Assembly: GCA_002869585.1 (NCBI GenBank) | Contig: PKUO01000033.1 | Location: 53,162-117,161, forward strand | Direction of reading: 5' to 3' | Source: Sedimenticola sp. | Lineage (GTDB): Bacteria > Pseudomonadota > Gammaproteobacteria > Chromatiales > Chromatiaceae | Length of the DNA: 64,000 nt | Part shown: one piece after another, positions 25,172 to 34,558 of the stretch | Layout of the letters: the number at the start of each line of letters is the position of its first letter | How positions within the stretch are numbered: the stretch's first letter is position 1 | The notes under the pieces: model-generated | The model's database searches: none | Seen by the model: the letters and a program-made list of their open reading frames with translations, nothing else | What the model was told of the DNA's origin: nothing | Program-made: the position numbers and the translations under genes

Positions 25172-26626
25172 ATGGGTAAGCCAACAGGTTTCATGGAGTA
25201 TCCGCGTCAGGACCGCAGTTACCAGCCGGTTGCCGACCGTATTACGCATTACAAAGAGTTCAGCATCAACATCAGCGATGAGGAGCTGGCGCTGCAGGGC
25301 GCCCGCTGCATGGATTGCGGAATTCCGTTCTGCCACGAGGGTTGTCCGGTGAATAACATCATTCCTGACTGGAATGATCTGGTCTATCACCAGGACTGGA
25401 AGGCCGCGATGGATGTGCTGCACTCCACCAATAATTTTCCCGAGTTCACCGGGCGTATCTGTCCCGCACCCTGCCAGGAGGCCTGTACCCTGAACCTTCA
25501 GGATCAGCCGGTGACCATCAAGAACATCGAGCTGTCGATTGTCGAGAAGGCCTGGGAAGAGGGCTGGATTGAGCCGTTGATCGCCAAGCACAAGAGCGGC
25601 AAGTCGGTCGCGGTGGTGGGTTCCGGACCAGCCGGTCTGGCGGCTGCCCAGCAACTGGCGCGCGCCGGTCACGAGGTCTCGGTCTACGAGCGCCAGGATG
25701 ATGTCGGTGGTTTGCTGCGCTACGGCATTCCTGACTTCAAGCTGGACAAGAAGATGATTAACCGCCGGCTGGGTCAGATGAAGGCCGAAGGCGTGCGTTT
25801 CCACGTCAACACCCATATCGGGGTCAACTACCCGACCCAGCGCCTGTTGCAGGAATTTGATGCGGTAGTTCTTACCGGCGGTTCAGAACAACCCAGGGAC
25901 CTGCCGATTTCGGGACGTGAGTTCAGTGGTGTGCATTTCGCCATGGACTTCCTGCGCGCCAACAGCAAGGTTGTGCAGGGCGTGCCGGGGGCCGCGGAGG
26001 GGTTGATCAGCGCCGAGGGCAAGCATGTGGTGGTAATCGGTGGCGGTGACACCGGTTCGGACTGCATCGGCACCGCCAACCGCCACGGCGCGCGTTCAGT
26101 GACCCAACTGGAGATTCTGCCAAGACCCCCTGAGAAAGAGGATAAAGGCACCACCTGGCCCTACTGGCCGAATAAGATGCGCACCTCCAGCTCCCAGGAA
26201 GAGGGTTGCGAGCGCATGTGGAGCGTGGCTACCAAGGAGTTCATCGATGATGGCAAGGGTAATGTCAAGGCCATTCGCTGTATCAAGGTTGAGTGGGCCA
26301 AGGATGACCAGGGTAACTGGAAGATGAGCGAGGTTGAGGGTTCGGAGTTCGAACTCAGGGCCGACCTGGTGACACTGGCGATGGGCTTTGTCCATCCTGT
26401 GCATGAGGGGATGCTCAAGGAGCTGGGAATAGGCCTTGATCCGCGTGGCAACGTCAGCGCAAACACCGAAGGCAGTCAGGCCTACAGGACCTCCATTGAT
26501 GGCGTATTTGCCGCCGGTGACATGCGCCGCGGTCAATCGCTGGTGGTCTGGGCGATCCGTGAAGGTCGCCAATGCGCGAGCGCGGTGGATGAGTATCTGA
26601 TGGGGAACTCTGAGCTACCGCGCTGA
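25172..26626 (+). CDS. gltD: Glutamate synthase small subunit
   Basis: 484 aa from ATG 25172, two bases after the gltB stop; an in-frame TTG at 25166 is less likely. Carries electrons from NADPH through FAD and two 4Fe-4S clusters to GltB. Cluster cysteines lie in [16 protein letters not shown] and in [15 protein letters not shown] loop [11 protein letters not shown] is at about residues 149-159, and the NADPH loop GGGDTGSDC at about 290-298. A terminator follows. Confidence 0.97.
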   Translation: MGKPTGFMEYPRQDRSYQPVADRITHYKEFSINISDEELALQGARCMDCGIPFCHEGCPVNNIIPDWNDLVYHQDWKAAMDVLHSTNNFPEFTGRICPAPCQEACTLNLQDQPVTIKNIELSIVEKAWEEGWIEPLIAKHKSGKSVAVVGSGPAGLAAAQQLARAGHEVSVYERQDDVGGLLRYGIPDFKLDKKMINRRLGQMKAEGVRFHVNTHIGVNYPTQRLLQEFDAVVLTGGSEQPRDLPISGREFSGVHFAMDFLRANSKVVQGVPGAAEGLISAEGKHVVVIGGGDTGSDCIGTANRHGARSVTQLEILPRPPEKEDKGTTWPYWPNKMRTSSSQEEGCERMWSVATKEFIDDGKGNVKAIRCIKVEWAKDDQGNWKMSEVEGSEFELRADLVTLAMGFVHPVHEGMLKELGIGLDPRGNVSANTEGSQAYRTSIDGVFAAGDMRRGQSLVVWAIREGRQCASAVDEYLMGNSELPR

Positions 26627-26653
26627 AAATCTTTGGCATGGGTTGGCAAAGGG

Positions 26654-26682
26654 AAGGGACGGCCGTCTGGCCGTCCTTTTTT
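26654..26682 (+). terminator. Rho-independent terminator after gltD
   Basis: GGACGGCC / GGCCGTCC stem with a GTCT loop, flanked by A-rich sequence on the left and TTTTTT on the right. Closes gltBD. Confidence 0.9.
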
Positions 26683-26794
26683 ATCATTCGGGTTGCGCTG
26701 TTGGCGTGATCTGCATCCGGTGTTTCGGGACGTAAATCGGTGTAAAATCGCCCTGAACTGAAAATATGATCTGCAAGCTGAAGGGGAAAACATC

Positions 26795-27889
26795 TTGTCC
26801 AGCCTGAAAAATGACCGTTTTCTGAGAGCGCTGTTGCGCGAGCCGGTAGATATGACCCCTGTGTGGATGATGCGCCAGGCCGGTCGCTATCTGCCCGAAT
26901 ACCGCGCAACGCGCAGCAAGGCCGGCAGTTTCATGGATCTGTGCATGAACCCGGAGCTGGCCTGCGAGGTGACCCTGCAACCGTTGGACCGGTTTCCACT
27001 GGATGCGGCCATTCTGTTTTCGGATATTCTGACCATTCCGGATGCCATGGGCCTGGGTCTCTACTTCACCGAGGGCGAAGGCCCCCGCTTCGAGCGTCCG
27101 GTGCAGGACGAGGCCGCGGTTGCCGCGCTGGGTGTGCCCGATCCCGAGCAGGAGCTGGGTTATGTGATGGATGCGGTGCGTACCATTCGTCGTGAGCTCG
27201 ATGGACGAGTGCCCCTGATCGGCTTTTCCGGCAGTCCCTGGACCCTGGCTACCTACATGGTGGAAGGTGGCGGCACCAAGAATTTCGCCCAGGTCAAGGG
27301 AATGATGTTCGATCGCCCCGACCTGATGCACCAGCTCCTGGAGAAGGTGTCCGCCTCGGTCACCAGCTATCTCAATGCCCAGATCGCTGCTGGCGCCCAG
27401 GCGGTGATGATCTTCGATACCTGGGGCGGTGTATTGAGTCCGGCGGACTATCGAAAATTCTCCCTGGATTACATGAAGCGCATTGTCGATGGGCTGGTGC
27501 GTGAAAGCGAAGGTCGAAAGGTGCCGGTCATTCTGTTCACCAAGAATGGCGGTCAGTGGCTGGAGCAGATGGCCGCCACCGGCTGTGACGCCCTGGGGGT
27601 CGACTGGACCACCGATCTCGCGGATGCCCGGGTGCGGGTGCGCGACAGTGTGGCCTTGCAGGGCAATATCGACCCCTGTGTGCTGAATGCCTCGCCGGAG
27701 CGTATTCGGGATGAGGTCGCCAAGGTGCTGGCCAGTTACGGCCATGGACCAGGTCACGTCTTCAATCTGGGTCACGGCATCCACCCCAACGTCAACCCGG
27801 AGCATGCGGGCGTGCTGGTCGATGCGGTACATGAGCTGAGCAAGGCCTATCACAGCCCGGGCGTGAAGGGTGAGAAGTGGGGTGACTGA
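26795..27889 (+). CDS. hemE: Uroporphyrinogen decarboxylase (TTG start)
   Basis: 364 aa. Removes four carboxyl groups from uroporphyrinogen III to give coproporphyrinogen III. The start is TTG 26795: AAGGGGAA lies 6 bases upstream, and [21 protein letters not shown] is the conserved N-terminus, so the first ATG (residue 20) is too late. Active-site motifs are [11 protein letters not shown] (about 27-37) and [13 protein letters not shown]. The gene stop overlaps the start of the next gene by 8 bp. Confidence 0.95.
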   Translation: MSSLKNDRFLRALLREPVDMTPVWMMRQAGRYLPEYRATRSKAGSFMDLCMNPELACEVTLQPLDRFPLDAAILFSDILTIPDAMGLGLYFTEGEGPRFERPVQDEAAVAALGVPDPEQELGYVMDAVRTIRRELDGRVPLIGFSGSPWTLATYMVEGGGTKNFAQVKGMMFDRPDLMHQLLEKVSASVTSYLNAQIAAGAQAVMIFDTWGGVLSPADYRKFSLDYMKRIVDGLVRESEGRKVPVILFTKNGGQWLEQMAATGCDALGVDWTTDLADARVRVRDSVALQGNIDPCVLNASPERIRDEVAKVLASYGHGPGHVFNLGHGIHPNVNPEHAGVLVDAVHELSKAYHSPGVKGEKWGD

Positions 27890-28745
27890 CCCCCTGCACC
27901 GGATTGGCGTGCTTGGGCTCGGGCTGATGGGAGCGCCCATTGCCCTGCGCCTGATGGCAGAGAATTTCAGCGTTACGGGCTGGAATCGGGGGGCTGAGCG
28001 CGCGGACGCCGCGCGCGCCCTTGGGATTCAAGTCAATGCTGATCTCCAGGTCGTTACCGCATCTTCACAGGTGCTGTTGCTGACCCTCAGCGATGCAAAC
28101 GCCATTCAGGCTACCCTCGCGCCGCTCGAACTTTCCAACAAGATCATCCTGCAAATGGGCACCATTGGCCCTTCCGAGAGCCGTGCTATCGCCCTGCAGG
28201 TGCGGGAAGCCGGCGCTCTGTATCTGGAGGCGCCGGTGCTGGGCAGTATCCCGGAGGCAAAAACCGGCAGGTTGATTATCATGGCTGGCGGTGACGAAGT
28301 GCTGTTCAATCGCTGCCTGCCGATCCTCAAGGCGCTGGGTGAGGCGCCGGAATGGGTCGGTGCTATCGGCCAGGCCGCAGCGTTGAAACTGGCGATGAAC
28401 CAGTTGATCGCCTCGCTTACGGCGGGATTCTCCCTGAGTCTGGGCCTGGTTAGGAAAGAGGGGCTGGACGTGGAGCGTTTCATGGCCCTGCTCAGAAAGA
28501 GTGCGCTCTACGCTACCACCTTCGATAAGAAACTGGCCAAGATGCTGGCCCATGACTATGCCAATCCCAATTTTCCTCTGAAACACCTGATCAAAGATGT
28601 TGAGCTGTTCCGGCGTGCCGCCGAGGAGAATGGTATTGATGCCTCTCTGCCAGAAGGCATGAACCGTATCTTTGAAAAGGGCTGTGACAAAGGTCTTGCC
28701 GATCAGGATTACTCCGCGCTCTACGAGGCGATCAATCCTGAATAA
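27882..28745 (+). CDS. NAD(P)-dependent beta-hydroxyacid dehydrogenase family oxidoreductase
   Basis: 287 aa from GTG 27882, overlapping the hemE stop (GTGACTGA). The Rossmann loop [13 protein letters not shown] lies at about residues 8-20. The substrate signature is [17 protein letters not shown], and the catalytic Lys lies in [14 protein letters not shown]. The family includes 3-hydroxyisobutyrate, tartronate semialdehyde and glyoxylate/succinic semialdehyde reductases; the substrate cannot be told here. An alternative GTG at 27870 lies inside hemE. Confidence 0.85.
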   Translation: MTDPLHRIGVLGLGLMGAPIALRLMAENFSVTGWNRGAERADAARALGIQVNADLQVVTASSQVLLLTLSDANAIQATLAPLELSNKIILQMGTIGPSESRAIALQVREAGALYLEAPVLGSIPEAKTGRLIIMAGGDEVLFNRCLPILKALGEAPEWVGAIGQAAALKLAMNQLIASLTAGFSLSLGLVRKEGLDVERFMALLRKSALYATTFDKKLAKMLAHDYANPNFPLKHLIKDVELFRRAAEENGIDASLPEGMNRIFEKGCDKGLADQDYSALYEAINPE

Positions 28746-28764
28746 GGCGATATCGGCCTATACT

Positions 28765-28977
28765 TCAATAGTGTGGTGGGGGTGGCTCATTGCCGGCGTT
28801 ATCGGTTTCAGGTGGAGTGATCTGCTTCATCTGCTGGCGCAGTTCGGCCAAACCTTTTTCCAGTACCTCAATACGTTTCTGCTGGGCGATCACGGTGTCG
28901 TTCAGTACCTCGATCGTGTGCGCCTGAAAAGCGACCTTGGTTTCCAGTTCAATGAGTTGTTCGTTGAAATCTGACAT
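28765..28977 (-). CDS. slyX: SlyX family protein
   Basis: 70 aa. A heptad-rich coiled coil (residues 5-50) and the family's C-terminal PPPPHY end. SlyX is widespread in gammaproteobacteria but has no settled role. It starts 5 bases after the zapE stop and is therefore cotranscribed with it, rather than next to slyD as in E. coli. Confidence 0.88.
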   Translation of the reverse strand: MSDFNEQLIELETKVAFQAHTIEVLNDTVIAQQKRIEVLEKGLAELRQQMKQITPPETDNAGNEPPPPHY

Positions 28978-28982
28978 GGTTT

Positions 28983-30089
28983 TTAGGCTCGGTGTTCTTG
29001 CGCCAGATAGGCGGTGGATTGCATCTCCTGCAACCGGCTGATGGCGCGCTGGAAGTCAAAGGCCAGGCGTTCGCCCTGGTAGAGTGTTTCCGGTGGTGAG
29101 GCAGCGCTGATGATGAGCTTCACGTTACGGTCATAGAACTCGTCGATCAGGTAGATGAAGCGTCGGGCGACGTCGTCCAGCGATGGGCCGAGTACCGGGA
29201 TGTTGGACAGCAGCACGGTGTGGAAGCGGCGCGCCAGTTCAAGGTAGTCGCTCTGGCTGCGCGGTGGTCCGCACAGGGCCATGAAATCAAACCAGACCAC
29301 GTCATCGGCCAGCCTCCTGACCGGTATATCACGGTTGTAGATATGGATGCTGCCGCCGAGGCGACCCTCTTCTGGCGCGAGCTGGGTAAACTCCTTCACC
29401 AACTGCTCGTCCACATCCGGGCTATGGGGGGTGTGATAAACGGTTGCCTGTTCCAGGTAGCGCAGCCGGTAGTCGGTGCCGCTGTCCAGCCGCAGCGATC
29501 GGGTGTGTTCCTTGAGCAGAGCGATGGCAGGCAGGAAACTGGCGCGTTGCAGGCCGTCCTGATAGAGATTGTCCGGTTCGGTGTTGGAGGTGGTGATCAG
29601 GGTGATGCCGCGGCTGAACAGCGCCTTCAGCAACTGCGCCAGGATCATCGCGTCACCGATATCGGTGACGATGAACTCATCCAGGCAAAGCACCCGGGTT
29701 TTACCGGACAGCCGTTCGGCAACGCTAGCAAGGGGATTGGCCTGACCCTTCAACTGTTGCAGTTCAGCATGGATCTGATGCATGAAGTGGTGGAAGTGCA
29801 GGCGCAGCTTTTCCTCGATCGGCAGTTGGTTGTAAAAGATGTCGACCAGCCAGGTCTTTCCGCGTCCCACCCCGCCCCAGAGGTAGAGCCCCTTGATGGG
29901 CCGGATCGATGTGGGCGCTCTGTTTTTCTGCAGCAGCCGGCCCAGCAGACCGGGTCTTGTGCTGTGGCTGGCGGGGGTCAGGAGTCGGTCATGTACATCC
30001 TGCAGTGCTTCAATGGCCTTTGCCTGGGCAGGATCAGCGATGACATCACCGGTATTCAGCAGTTGTTGATAATACTCGAGTGTCGTCAT
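28983..30089 (-). CDS. zapE: Cell division ATPase ZapE (AFG1 family)
   Basis: 368 aa. An AAA-type ATPase with Walker A GGVGRGKTW (about 72-80) and Walker B VLCLDEFIVTDIGDA (about 134-148). In E. coli ZapE binds FtsZ and is needed for division under heat or low oxygen; the mitochondrial homolog AFG1 acts in respiratory complex turnover. Followed at once by slyX. Confidence 0.92.
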   Translation of the reverse strand: MTTLEYYQQLLNTGDVIADPAQAKAIEALQDVHDRLLTPASHSTRPGLLGRLLQKNRAPTSIRPIKGLYLWGGVGRGKTWLVDIFYNQLPIEEKLRLHFHHFMHQIHAELQQLKGQANPLASVAERLSGKTRVLCLDEFIVTDIGDAMILAQLLKALFSRGITLITTSNTEPDNLYQDGLQRASFLPAIALLKEHTRSLRLDSGTDYRLRYLEQATVYHTPHSPDVDEQLVKEFTQLAPEEGRLGGSIHIYNRDIPVRRLADDVVWFDFMALCGPPRSQSDYLELARRFHTVLLSNIPVLGPSLDDVARRFIYLIDEFYDRNVKLIISAASPPETLYQGERLAFDFQRAISRLQEMQSTAYLAQEHRA

Positions 30090-30173
30090 GGTTCGGCAAA
30101 GGGGCGGTCATGCCCCGCCCGGGGCAGTAGTTTCGGCGGGATTGAAATGGTGGTGATTTTACAATCGGGCTAC

Positions 30174-30449
30174 TCAGTCATCATCATTGGGTGGGTAGTA
30201 ATCGTTCAGATTGGTAGGGCAGAGAACATTGCGCATGGTGCCGATCAGGGTCAGCAATTGACTGTTGCGAATCCGGTAGTAGATGCGGTTGGCATCTTTG
30301 CGCGACACCAGGATGTTCTTGTTCCTGAGCTGCTCCAGATGCTGGGAGATGTTGCTCTGGGATGTGCCGGTGCGCTCCACGATCTCACCGACCGAGAGTT
30401 CTGAATCCCCCAGCGAACAGAGTATTTTCCAGCGCAGTGGATGGGCCAT
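30174..30449 (-). CDS. ArsR-family regulator, sulfide-sensor-like, N-terminus interrupted
   Basis: 91 aa from ATG 30449. A winged helix-turn-helix repressor of the ArsR type: SVGEIVERTGTSQSNISQHLEQL is the recognition region (given here as residues 19-41) and RKDANRIYYRI the wing. There is no metal site of the ELCVCD kind. It has only two cysteines, Cys11 (KILC) and Cys77 (NVLC), 66 residues apart and placed like the two persulfide-sensing cysteines of BigR/SqrR. The true start is probably ATG 30518, with a strong AGGAG 8 bases before it; that frame (MTEHS, stop, PEIPNEDTVL...) is cut by TAA at 30501-30503. From ATG 30449 the protein would lack its first helix. Probably cotranscribed with the kinase/regulator genes upstream. 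Confidence 0.75.
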   Translation of the reverse strand: MAHPLRWKILCSLGDSELSVGEIVERTGTSQSNISQHLEQLRNKNILVSRKDANRIYYRIRNSQLLTLIGTMRNVLCPTNLNDYYPPNDDD

Positions 30450-30500
30450 CGCCTTCAGGGCATTGGCGGTCAGGACAGTATCTTCATTGGGGATTTCGGG

Positions 30501-30503
30501 TTA
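30501..30503 (-). other. In-frame ochre codon at position 6 of the arsR reading frame
   Basis: From ATG 30518 the frame reads ATG ACC GAA CAT AGC TAA CCC GAA ATC CCC AAT GAA, then joins the arsR frame without a shift. AGGAG at 30527-30531 (minus-strand sense) marks ATG 30518 as the intended start. No ATG, GTG or TTG lies in frame between the stop and ATG 30449. Confidence 0.75.
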
Positions 30504-30540
30504 GCTATGTTCGGTCATGGTTGGTTCTCCTGACTACTAT

Positions 30541-31416
30541 CTAAGAGCCTTGATCAGCAGTTAGCTTTTCCTGAGTGTCCGGCTCAGTTCTGACATAGCC
30601 GGACATATCCTTGGCTATACAGATGATATCGCTAATTTCGCCCTGATGGTCAGTTATTGCGGTACGGGAAAAGAGTATGGGTACCCTGCGGCCATCTTTG
30701 GCAATGAATCTGGCTTCAATATTCTTCAAGGCGCCGACGCGGATCAGCGCTTCCAGCCAGGTGCCCATGAAGGCGCCTGCCTGTTCGTCCTCCTGTTCCT
30801 CGAATACATCGCCGATCTGCATGCCGGTCAGCGATGAAGGGGTATAGCCAAGCATCTGACAGGCCGCTGGATTGGCCTGGATGATGCGCCCCTGTGGGTC
30901 GAGCACCAGCAATGCTTCGCCCATGTGGGTGATGATGTTCTCCAGGTGCTGCTTGGCCTGGGCGAGTTCGGCGGTGCGCTCGGCCACCTTCACCTCCAGG
31001 ATTATGTTCATCTCCCGCTCTTTTTCAATCAGGCGGAAGTAGGTGCTGATCTTGTTGATCAGCTGATGGTCATCAATGGGTTTCAGTAGATAATCCACTG
31101 CGCCCACCTCATAACCTTTTTGCTGGAACTCTTCGGTCTTGAAAGCGGCGGTGAGAAAGATGATGGGGATATCGCGGGTCTTCTTGCGGATTTTGAGCAT
31201 GGAGGCGGTCTGGAAGCCATCCATCTCCGGCATCTGGATATCGAGAATGATCAGGTCGAGGCCCGGCTCCTTCTGGGCGATATCCAGCGCCTGTTCGCCC
31301 GACAGCGCCTCGAAGATCTCCACATCCATATGCTGCTGAACCAGGGTCCGCAAGGTGTAGAGATTGTGTTCATGATCATCGACGATCAGGAGTTTAAATC
31401 CGCTGTATCGCTTCAT
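30541..31416 (-). CDS. Response regulator with C-terminal PAS domain
   Basis: 291 aa. Receiver domain 1-125 with a complete phosphorylation site: Asp13/14, Asp59 (LDIQMPEMDG) and Lys in LLKPID. A coiled coil (about 130-165) leads to a PAS domain (about 165-285, ending in IICIAKDMSGY). There is no DNA-binding, GGDEF or kinase output, so it probably acts by protein contact, perhaps feeding signals back to the kinase. It starts 11 bases after the hybrid kinase stop; the two form an operon. Confidence 0.88.
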   Translation of the reverse strand: MKRYSGFKLLIVDDHEHNLYTLRTLVQQHMDVEIFEALSGEQALDIAQKEPGLDLIILDIQMPEMDGFQTASMLKIRKKTRDIPIIFLTAAFKTEEFQQKGYEVGAVDYLLKPIDDHQLINKISTYFRLIEKEREMNIILEVKVAERTAELAQAKQHLENIITHMGEALLVLDPQGRIIQANPAACQMLGYTPSSLTGMQIGDVFEEQEDEQAGAFMGTWLEALIRVGALKNIEARFIAKDGRRVPILFSRTAITDHQGEISDIICIAKDMSGYVRTEPDTQEKLTADQGS

Positions 31417-31427
31417 CGCTCACATTT

Positions 31428-33746
31428 TTATGCGGTCCCGGGAAGATGTCTTACAAGCACGGCTTCCAGGGACTCGGTGTCTATCGGTAGAGTGATAAGA
31501 TCGTCAGCGCCAGCCGCCAGGGGCGCTTCCCGGTCAAAGCCCGCTGCATCCGTGATCATGGCGATGACGACCATCTCCCGATGCCGGGTTTTCAGTTGCC
31601 TGATCGTATCATAGCCACTGGTGCCGGGCATCATGGTGTTGACAAAAATCAGGGAGACCGGTGCATCTTCTTCAATCACCTCCAGCGCCTCTTCACTGTC
31701 ATCAGCCGCACTGACCTTGAGTCCGCACTGCTCGAGAGCTGGCGTCAGCCGCATCAGGCTCTTCATGTCGCAGTCGACCAGCAGTATGTGATGGCCGGTA
31801 AAATCCAGTTTCGATGCCTGCTGCGGTTGCTGTGCAGGAGCCGTATCCTGGGGTTTATGATGGTTTATCTGCTCGGCATCGATATTTCTGCCATCAAAGG
31901 CGAGCGGCAGCAACAGGGAGAAGGTTGAGCCCTGGCCCGGTGTGCTGGTGAGTTCGATATGGCCGCCCAGCAACTGCGCCAGTTGCTGGCTGATGGTAAG
32001 CCCCAGGCCGGTGCCGCCGTATTTGCGGTTGGTGGCGCCATCCGCCTGCTTGAAGGCCTCGAAGATATGCCGCTGCTTGTCCTGGGGTATGCCGATGCCG
32101 GTATCGCGGACGCGAATCGCCAGATCGCACTCGCAGGGCGGAGTGTTTTCAATCGGACCGAGTATGATCTGTACCTGGCCCTGTTCTGTGAACTTGACCG
32201 CGTTCGACAGAAAATTCTTGATCACCTGGCGTATCTTGTCAGGATCCGAGATGATTCTGTCTGGCGTTCCCGCTTCAATCACCAGTTGCAGGTCGATACC
32301 CTTGGCGTCGAATTGTGGCTGCATGATGGTCTTCAGCTCGGCGAGCATCGCCGGGATGTCGATGCTCTCGATGTTGAAGGTGGTTTTTCTCGCCTCGATG
32401 CGCGACAGGTCGAGGATGTTGTCGATCAGAGAGTGCAGGTCGGTAGCCGCCTCATGGATCACCTTGGCCTGCTTGGCCTGTTCTGCGGCGAGACCGTTTT
32501 TCTTATCCGCCAGCAGCTTGGAGAGCAACAGAATCGAGTTCAGCGGGGTGCGCAGTTCATGGCTGACATTGGCCAGAAACTGGGATTTATAGCGGTTTGA
32601 CTCCTCCAGTTCCTGGGCGTGGGCGCGCAGGTTACGGGTATTGCGTCCATGCTGTTCCGACAGGCGGGTCAGATTTTCCCCCAGCTTTTTCAGCTCCTGC
32701 GGGCCATTCCAGTTGAACTGCACCGGATTCTCTGTTTCCAGCACCTGCTGGATGCCCTGGGTCAGATCGCTGCTCAGGCGGTCCGCTCGCTGGGCGAACA
32801 TGCGCGCGATGAACCAGATGGCGAGGATCAGGGCGAAGACGATACTCAGTACGCGCAGGGTCAGGGCGTTGCGGAATTCGGCAATCGGCGAGGGGTCGAC
32901 CTGACGTCCCACCCAGAGGGCGCCGGCCTTCTCGGTATGGAACAAGGGCAGCCACATGATCTGCTGACCATTGCCTTCCCAGAGCGCCGGTTTGCCTTGC
33001 ATGAAAATGCTCTCGAGACCATTGAAACGCTCAAAGGCGCTGCCCTGGGGTGCATCGGGACCGGCATGTTGGAGAAAGTCGCCGTTATCATGCACCCACT
33101 GGGTGTTACGGTAGTAGCGCGCCATGCCGCCCACATCGATCGCAATCATCACGCCGCCGAGGGCCTGGCTGTTGTTGTGATGTATCGGGCTGATCAGGCG
33201 CAGGTTCATGAAGCGTCTTGGGTCATCGGCCCCGGCGATCGGATCGAGAGATATCGGGCTGATCAAGACCCGGCCCGGTTCGGCCTGCAGACCCGATTTG
33301 AGAAAATCTTCCGGCGGGCGGGCAGGTCGTTGTATGGTCGGTTGCCACTGTTGCGTGACCTTGTCCCGGTCAAGCCAGAAGCGCTCCAGCTGGTTGTCGT
33401 CATAGAAGACAATCTGCACTATGTCGAGCTGATCCTCGAGGATCTGATTGATCCAGTAGGTGTACTGGGCGCGTGCCATGTCCATGGATTCGGTCGACTG
33501 TCCTTCGTTCTCGCCGAGGATGGTGCCCGGCTCCGGCAGCTTCGCCAGCAGGCGGACCATCTCATCGCGGCTGGCCAGGTGCTGGTCGAGATCGCGGAAA
33601 TCGGCACGCAGGTTCTGCAGGTGGGCCTTGTGATAGAAAAGCTCCATGCGCTCCAGCACCAGTGGCAGATTGATCACCACGGCGATCAGCAGCGGAGCCA
33701 GCGCAAACAGGAAAAAGAACAGGAGTATCTGGGTGCGTAGTTTCAC
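31428..33746 (-). CDS. Hybrid sensor histidine kinase with degenerate receiver domain
   Basis: 772 aa. Membrane helix 1 (about 8-26), a periplasmic sensor of about 260 residues (Cache-like), membrane helix 2 (about 297-315), HAMP-like linker and coiled coil. Then HisKA with phospho-His in NVSHELRTPLN, HATPase with N-box NFLSNAVKF, G1 DTGIGIP and G2 GGTGLGL. The C-terminal receiver (652-772) has Asn703 (VNTMMPG) where the phosphate-accepting Asp should be, Cys659 for the second acidic residue and Leu753 in place of the invariant Lys. The kinase core looks active, so phosphate probably passes straight to the separate receiver protein downstream. Confidence 0.9.
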   Translation of the reverse strand: MKLRTQILLFFFLFALAPLLIAVVINLPLVLERMELFYHKAHLQNLRADFRDLDQHLASRDEMVRLLAKLPEPGTILGENEGQSTESMDMARAQYTYWINQILEDQLDIVQIVFYDDNQLERFWLDRDKVTQQWQPTIQRPARPPEDFLKSGLQAEPGRVLISPISLDPIAGADDPRRFMNLRLISPIHHNNSQALGGVMIAIDVGGMARYYRNTQWVHDNGDFLQHAGPDAPQGSAFERFNGLESIFMQGKPALWEGNGQQIMWLPLFHTEKAGALWVGRQVDPSPIAEFRNALTLRVLSIVFALILAIWFIARMFAQRADRLSSDLTQGIQQVLETENPVQFNWNGPQELKKLGENLTRLSEQHGRNTRNLRAHAQELEESNRYKSQFLANVSHELRTPLNSILLLSKLLADKKNGLAAEQAKQAKVIHEAATDLHSLIDNILDLSRIEARKTTFNIESIDIPAMLAELKTIMQPQFDAKGIDLQLVIEAGTPDRIISDPDKIRQVIKNFLSNAVKFTEQGQVQIILGPIENTPPCECDLAIRVRDTGIGIPQDKQRHIFEAFKQADGATNRKYGGTGLGLTISQQLAQLLGGHIELTSTPGQGSTFSLLLPLAFDGRNIDAEQINHHKPQDTAPAQQPQQASKLDFTGHHILLVDCDMKSLMRLTPALEQCGLKVSAADDSEEALEVIEEDAPVSLIFVNTMMPGTSGYDTIRQLKTRHREMVVIAMITDAAGFDREAPLAAGADDLITLPIDTESLEAVLVRHLPGTA

Positions 33747-33806
33747 GTTGCTATCAGGGTCTCTTGTCTACTCTGTGATTCGGGTAGAACCCGGTATCAT
33801 GTGTCG

Positions 33807-34523
33807 ATGGAAACATTTCCGATACTTTATCGCGATGACCGCTATATCGCCATTCACAAGCCGGCCGGGTTGCTGGTTCATCGCAGCGCCATCTCCGAGG
33901 ATAAACGTTTTCTCCTGCAACTGCTGAGAAATCAGCTCGGCCAGTGGGTCTACCCGATTCACCGGCTGGACCGTCCCACATCCGGCATAATCCTGTTCGG
34001 GTTCGACCCGGACGCCGCCCGGCAGCTGGTTGCCGAGTTCGAGCTGCGCCGCGTGGTGAAGCGATATATTGCCGTGGTGCGTGGCTATACCGAGGAGTCC
34101 GGCCAGATCGACTATGCGTTGCTGGAGGAGGAGGGCAAAATGCGCCAGGAGGCGGTCACCGCGTTCAATCGCCTGGCCACCGTGGAGCTGCCCATTGCGG
34201 TGGGACGCTATGCACAATCCCGCTACTCGCTGATAGAGGTCTATCCCCAGACCGGGCGCATGCATCAGATCAGAAAACATATGAAGCATATCTTCCATCC
34301 GATTGTCGGTGATACCACCCACGGCGATGGCCGGCACAACCAGATGTTCCGCGATCAGTTCAACAGTCACCGCCTGCTGCTGATGGCGGCCGGCCTGCGT
34401 TTTCGCCATCCGTTCTCGGACGAACAGCTGACCCTTGAAACCGAGCTAGATCCGGAGCTGAATGGGCTGTTCGCCGCTCTCGGCTGGGACCCGTCGGCCA
34501 CGCGCTGGTGTGAACCTGCTTAG
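33807..34523 (+). CDS. truC: tRNA pseudouridine(65) synthase TruC
   Basis: 238 aa from ATG 33807 (GTG 33801 is also in frame). RluA-family pseudouridine synthase with catalytic Asp in HRLDRPTSG (about residues 51-59) and no S4 domain. The N-terminal ILYRDDRYIAIHKPAGLLVHRS and the length fit TruC, which modifies U65 of some tRNAs; rRNA synthases of the RluA/RluC groups are usually longer or carry S4. It runs toward bcp. Confidence 0.82.
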   Translation: METFPILYRDDRYIAIHKPAGLLVHRSAISEDKRFLLQLLRNQLGQWVYPIHRLDRPTSGIILFGFDPDAARQLVAEFELRRVVKRYIAVVRGYTEESGQIDYALLEEEGKMRQEAVTAFNRLATVELPIAVGRYAQSRYSLIEVYPQTGRMHQIRKHMKHIFHPIVGDTTHGDGRHNQMFRDQFNSHRLLLMAAGLRFRHPFSDEQLTLETELDPELNGLFAALGWDPSATRWCEPA

Positions 34524-34558
34524 CTTGTCCTGATCAGATCCAGCACGGACTGGGCGTG

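Noticed and set aside
29220-30404. 394-codon plus-strand frame across zapE and arsR
   Set aside because: It covers two real minus-strand genes and their gap, with no protein-like composition.
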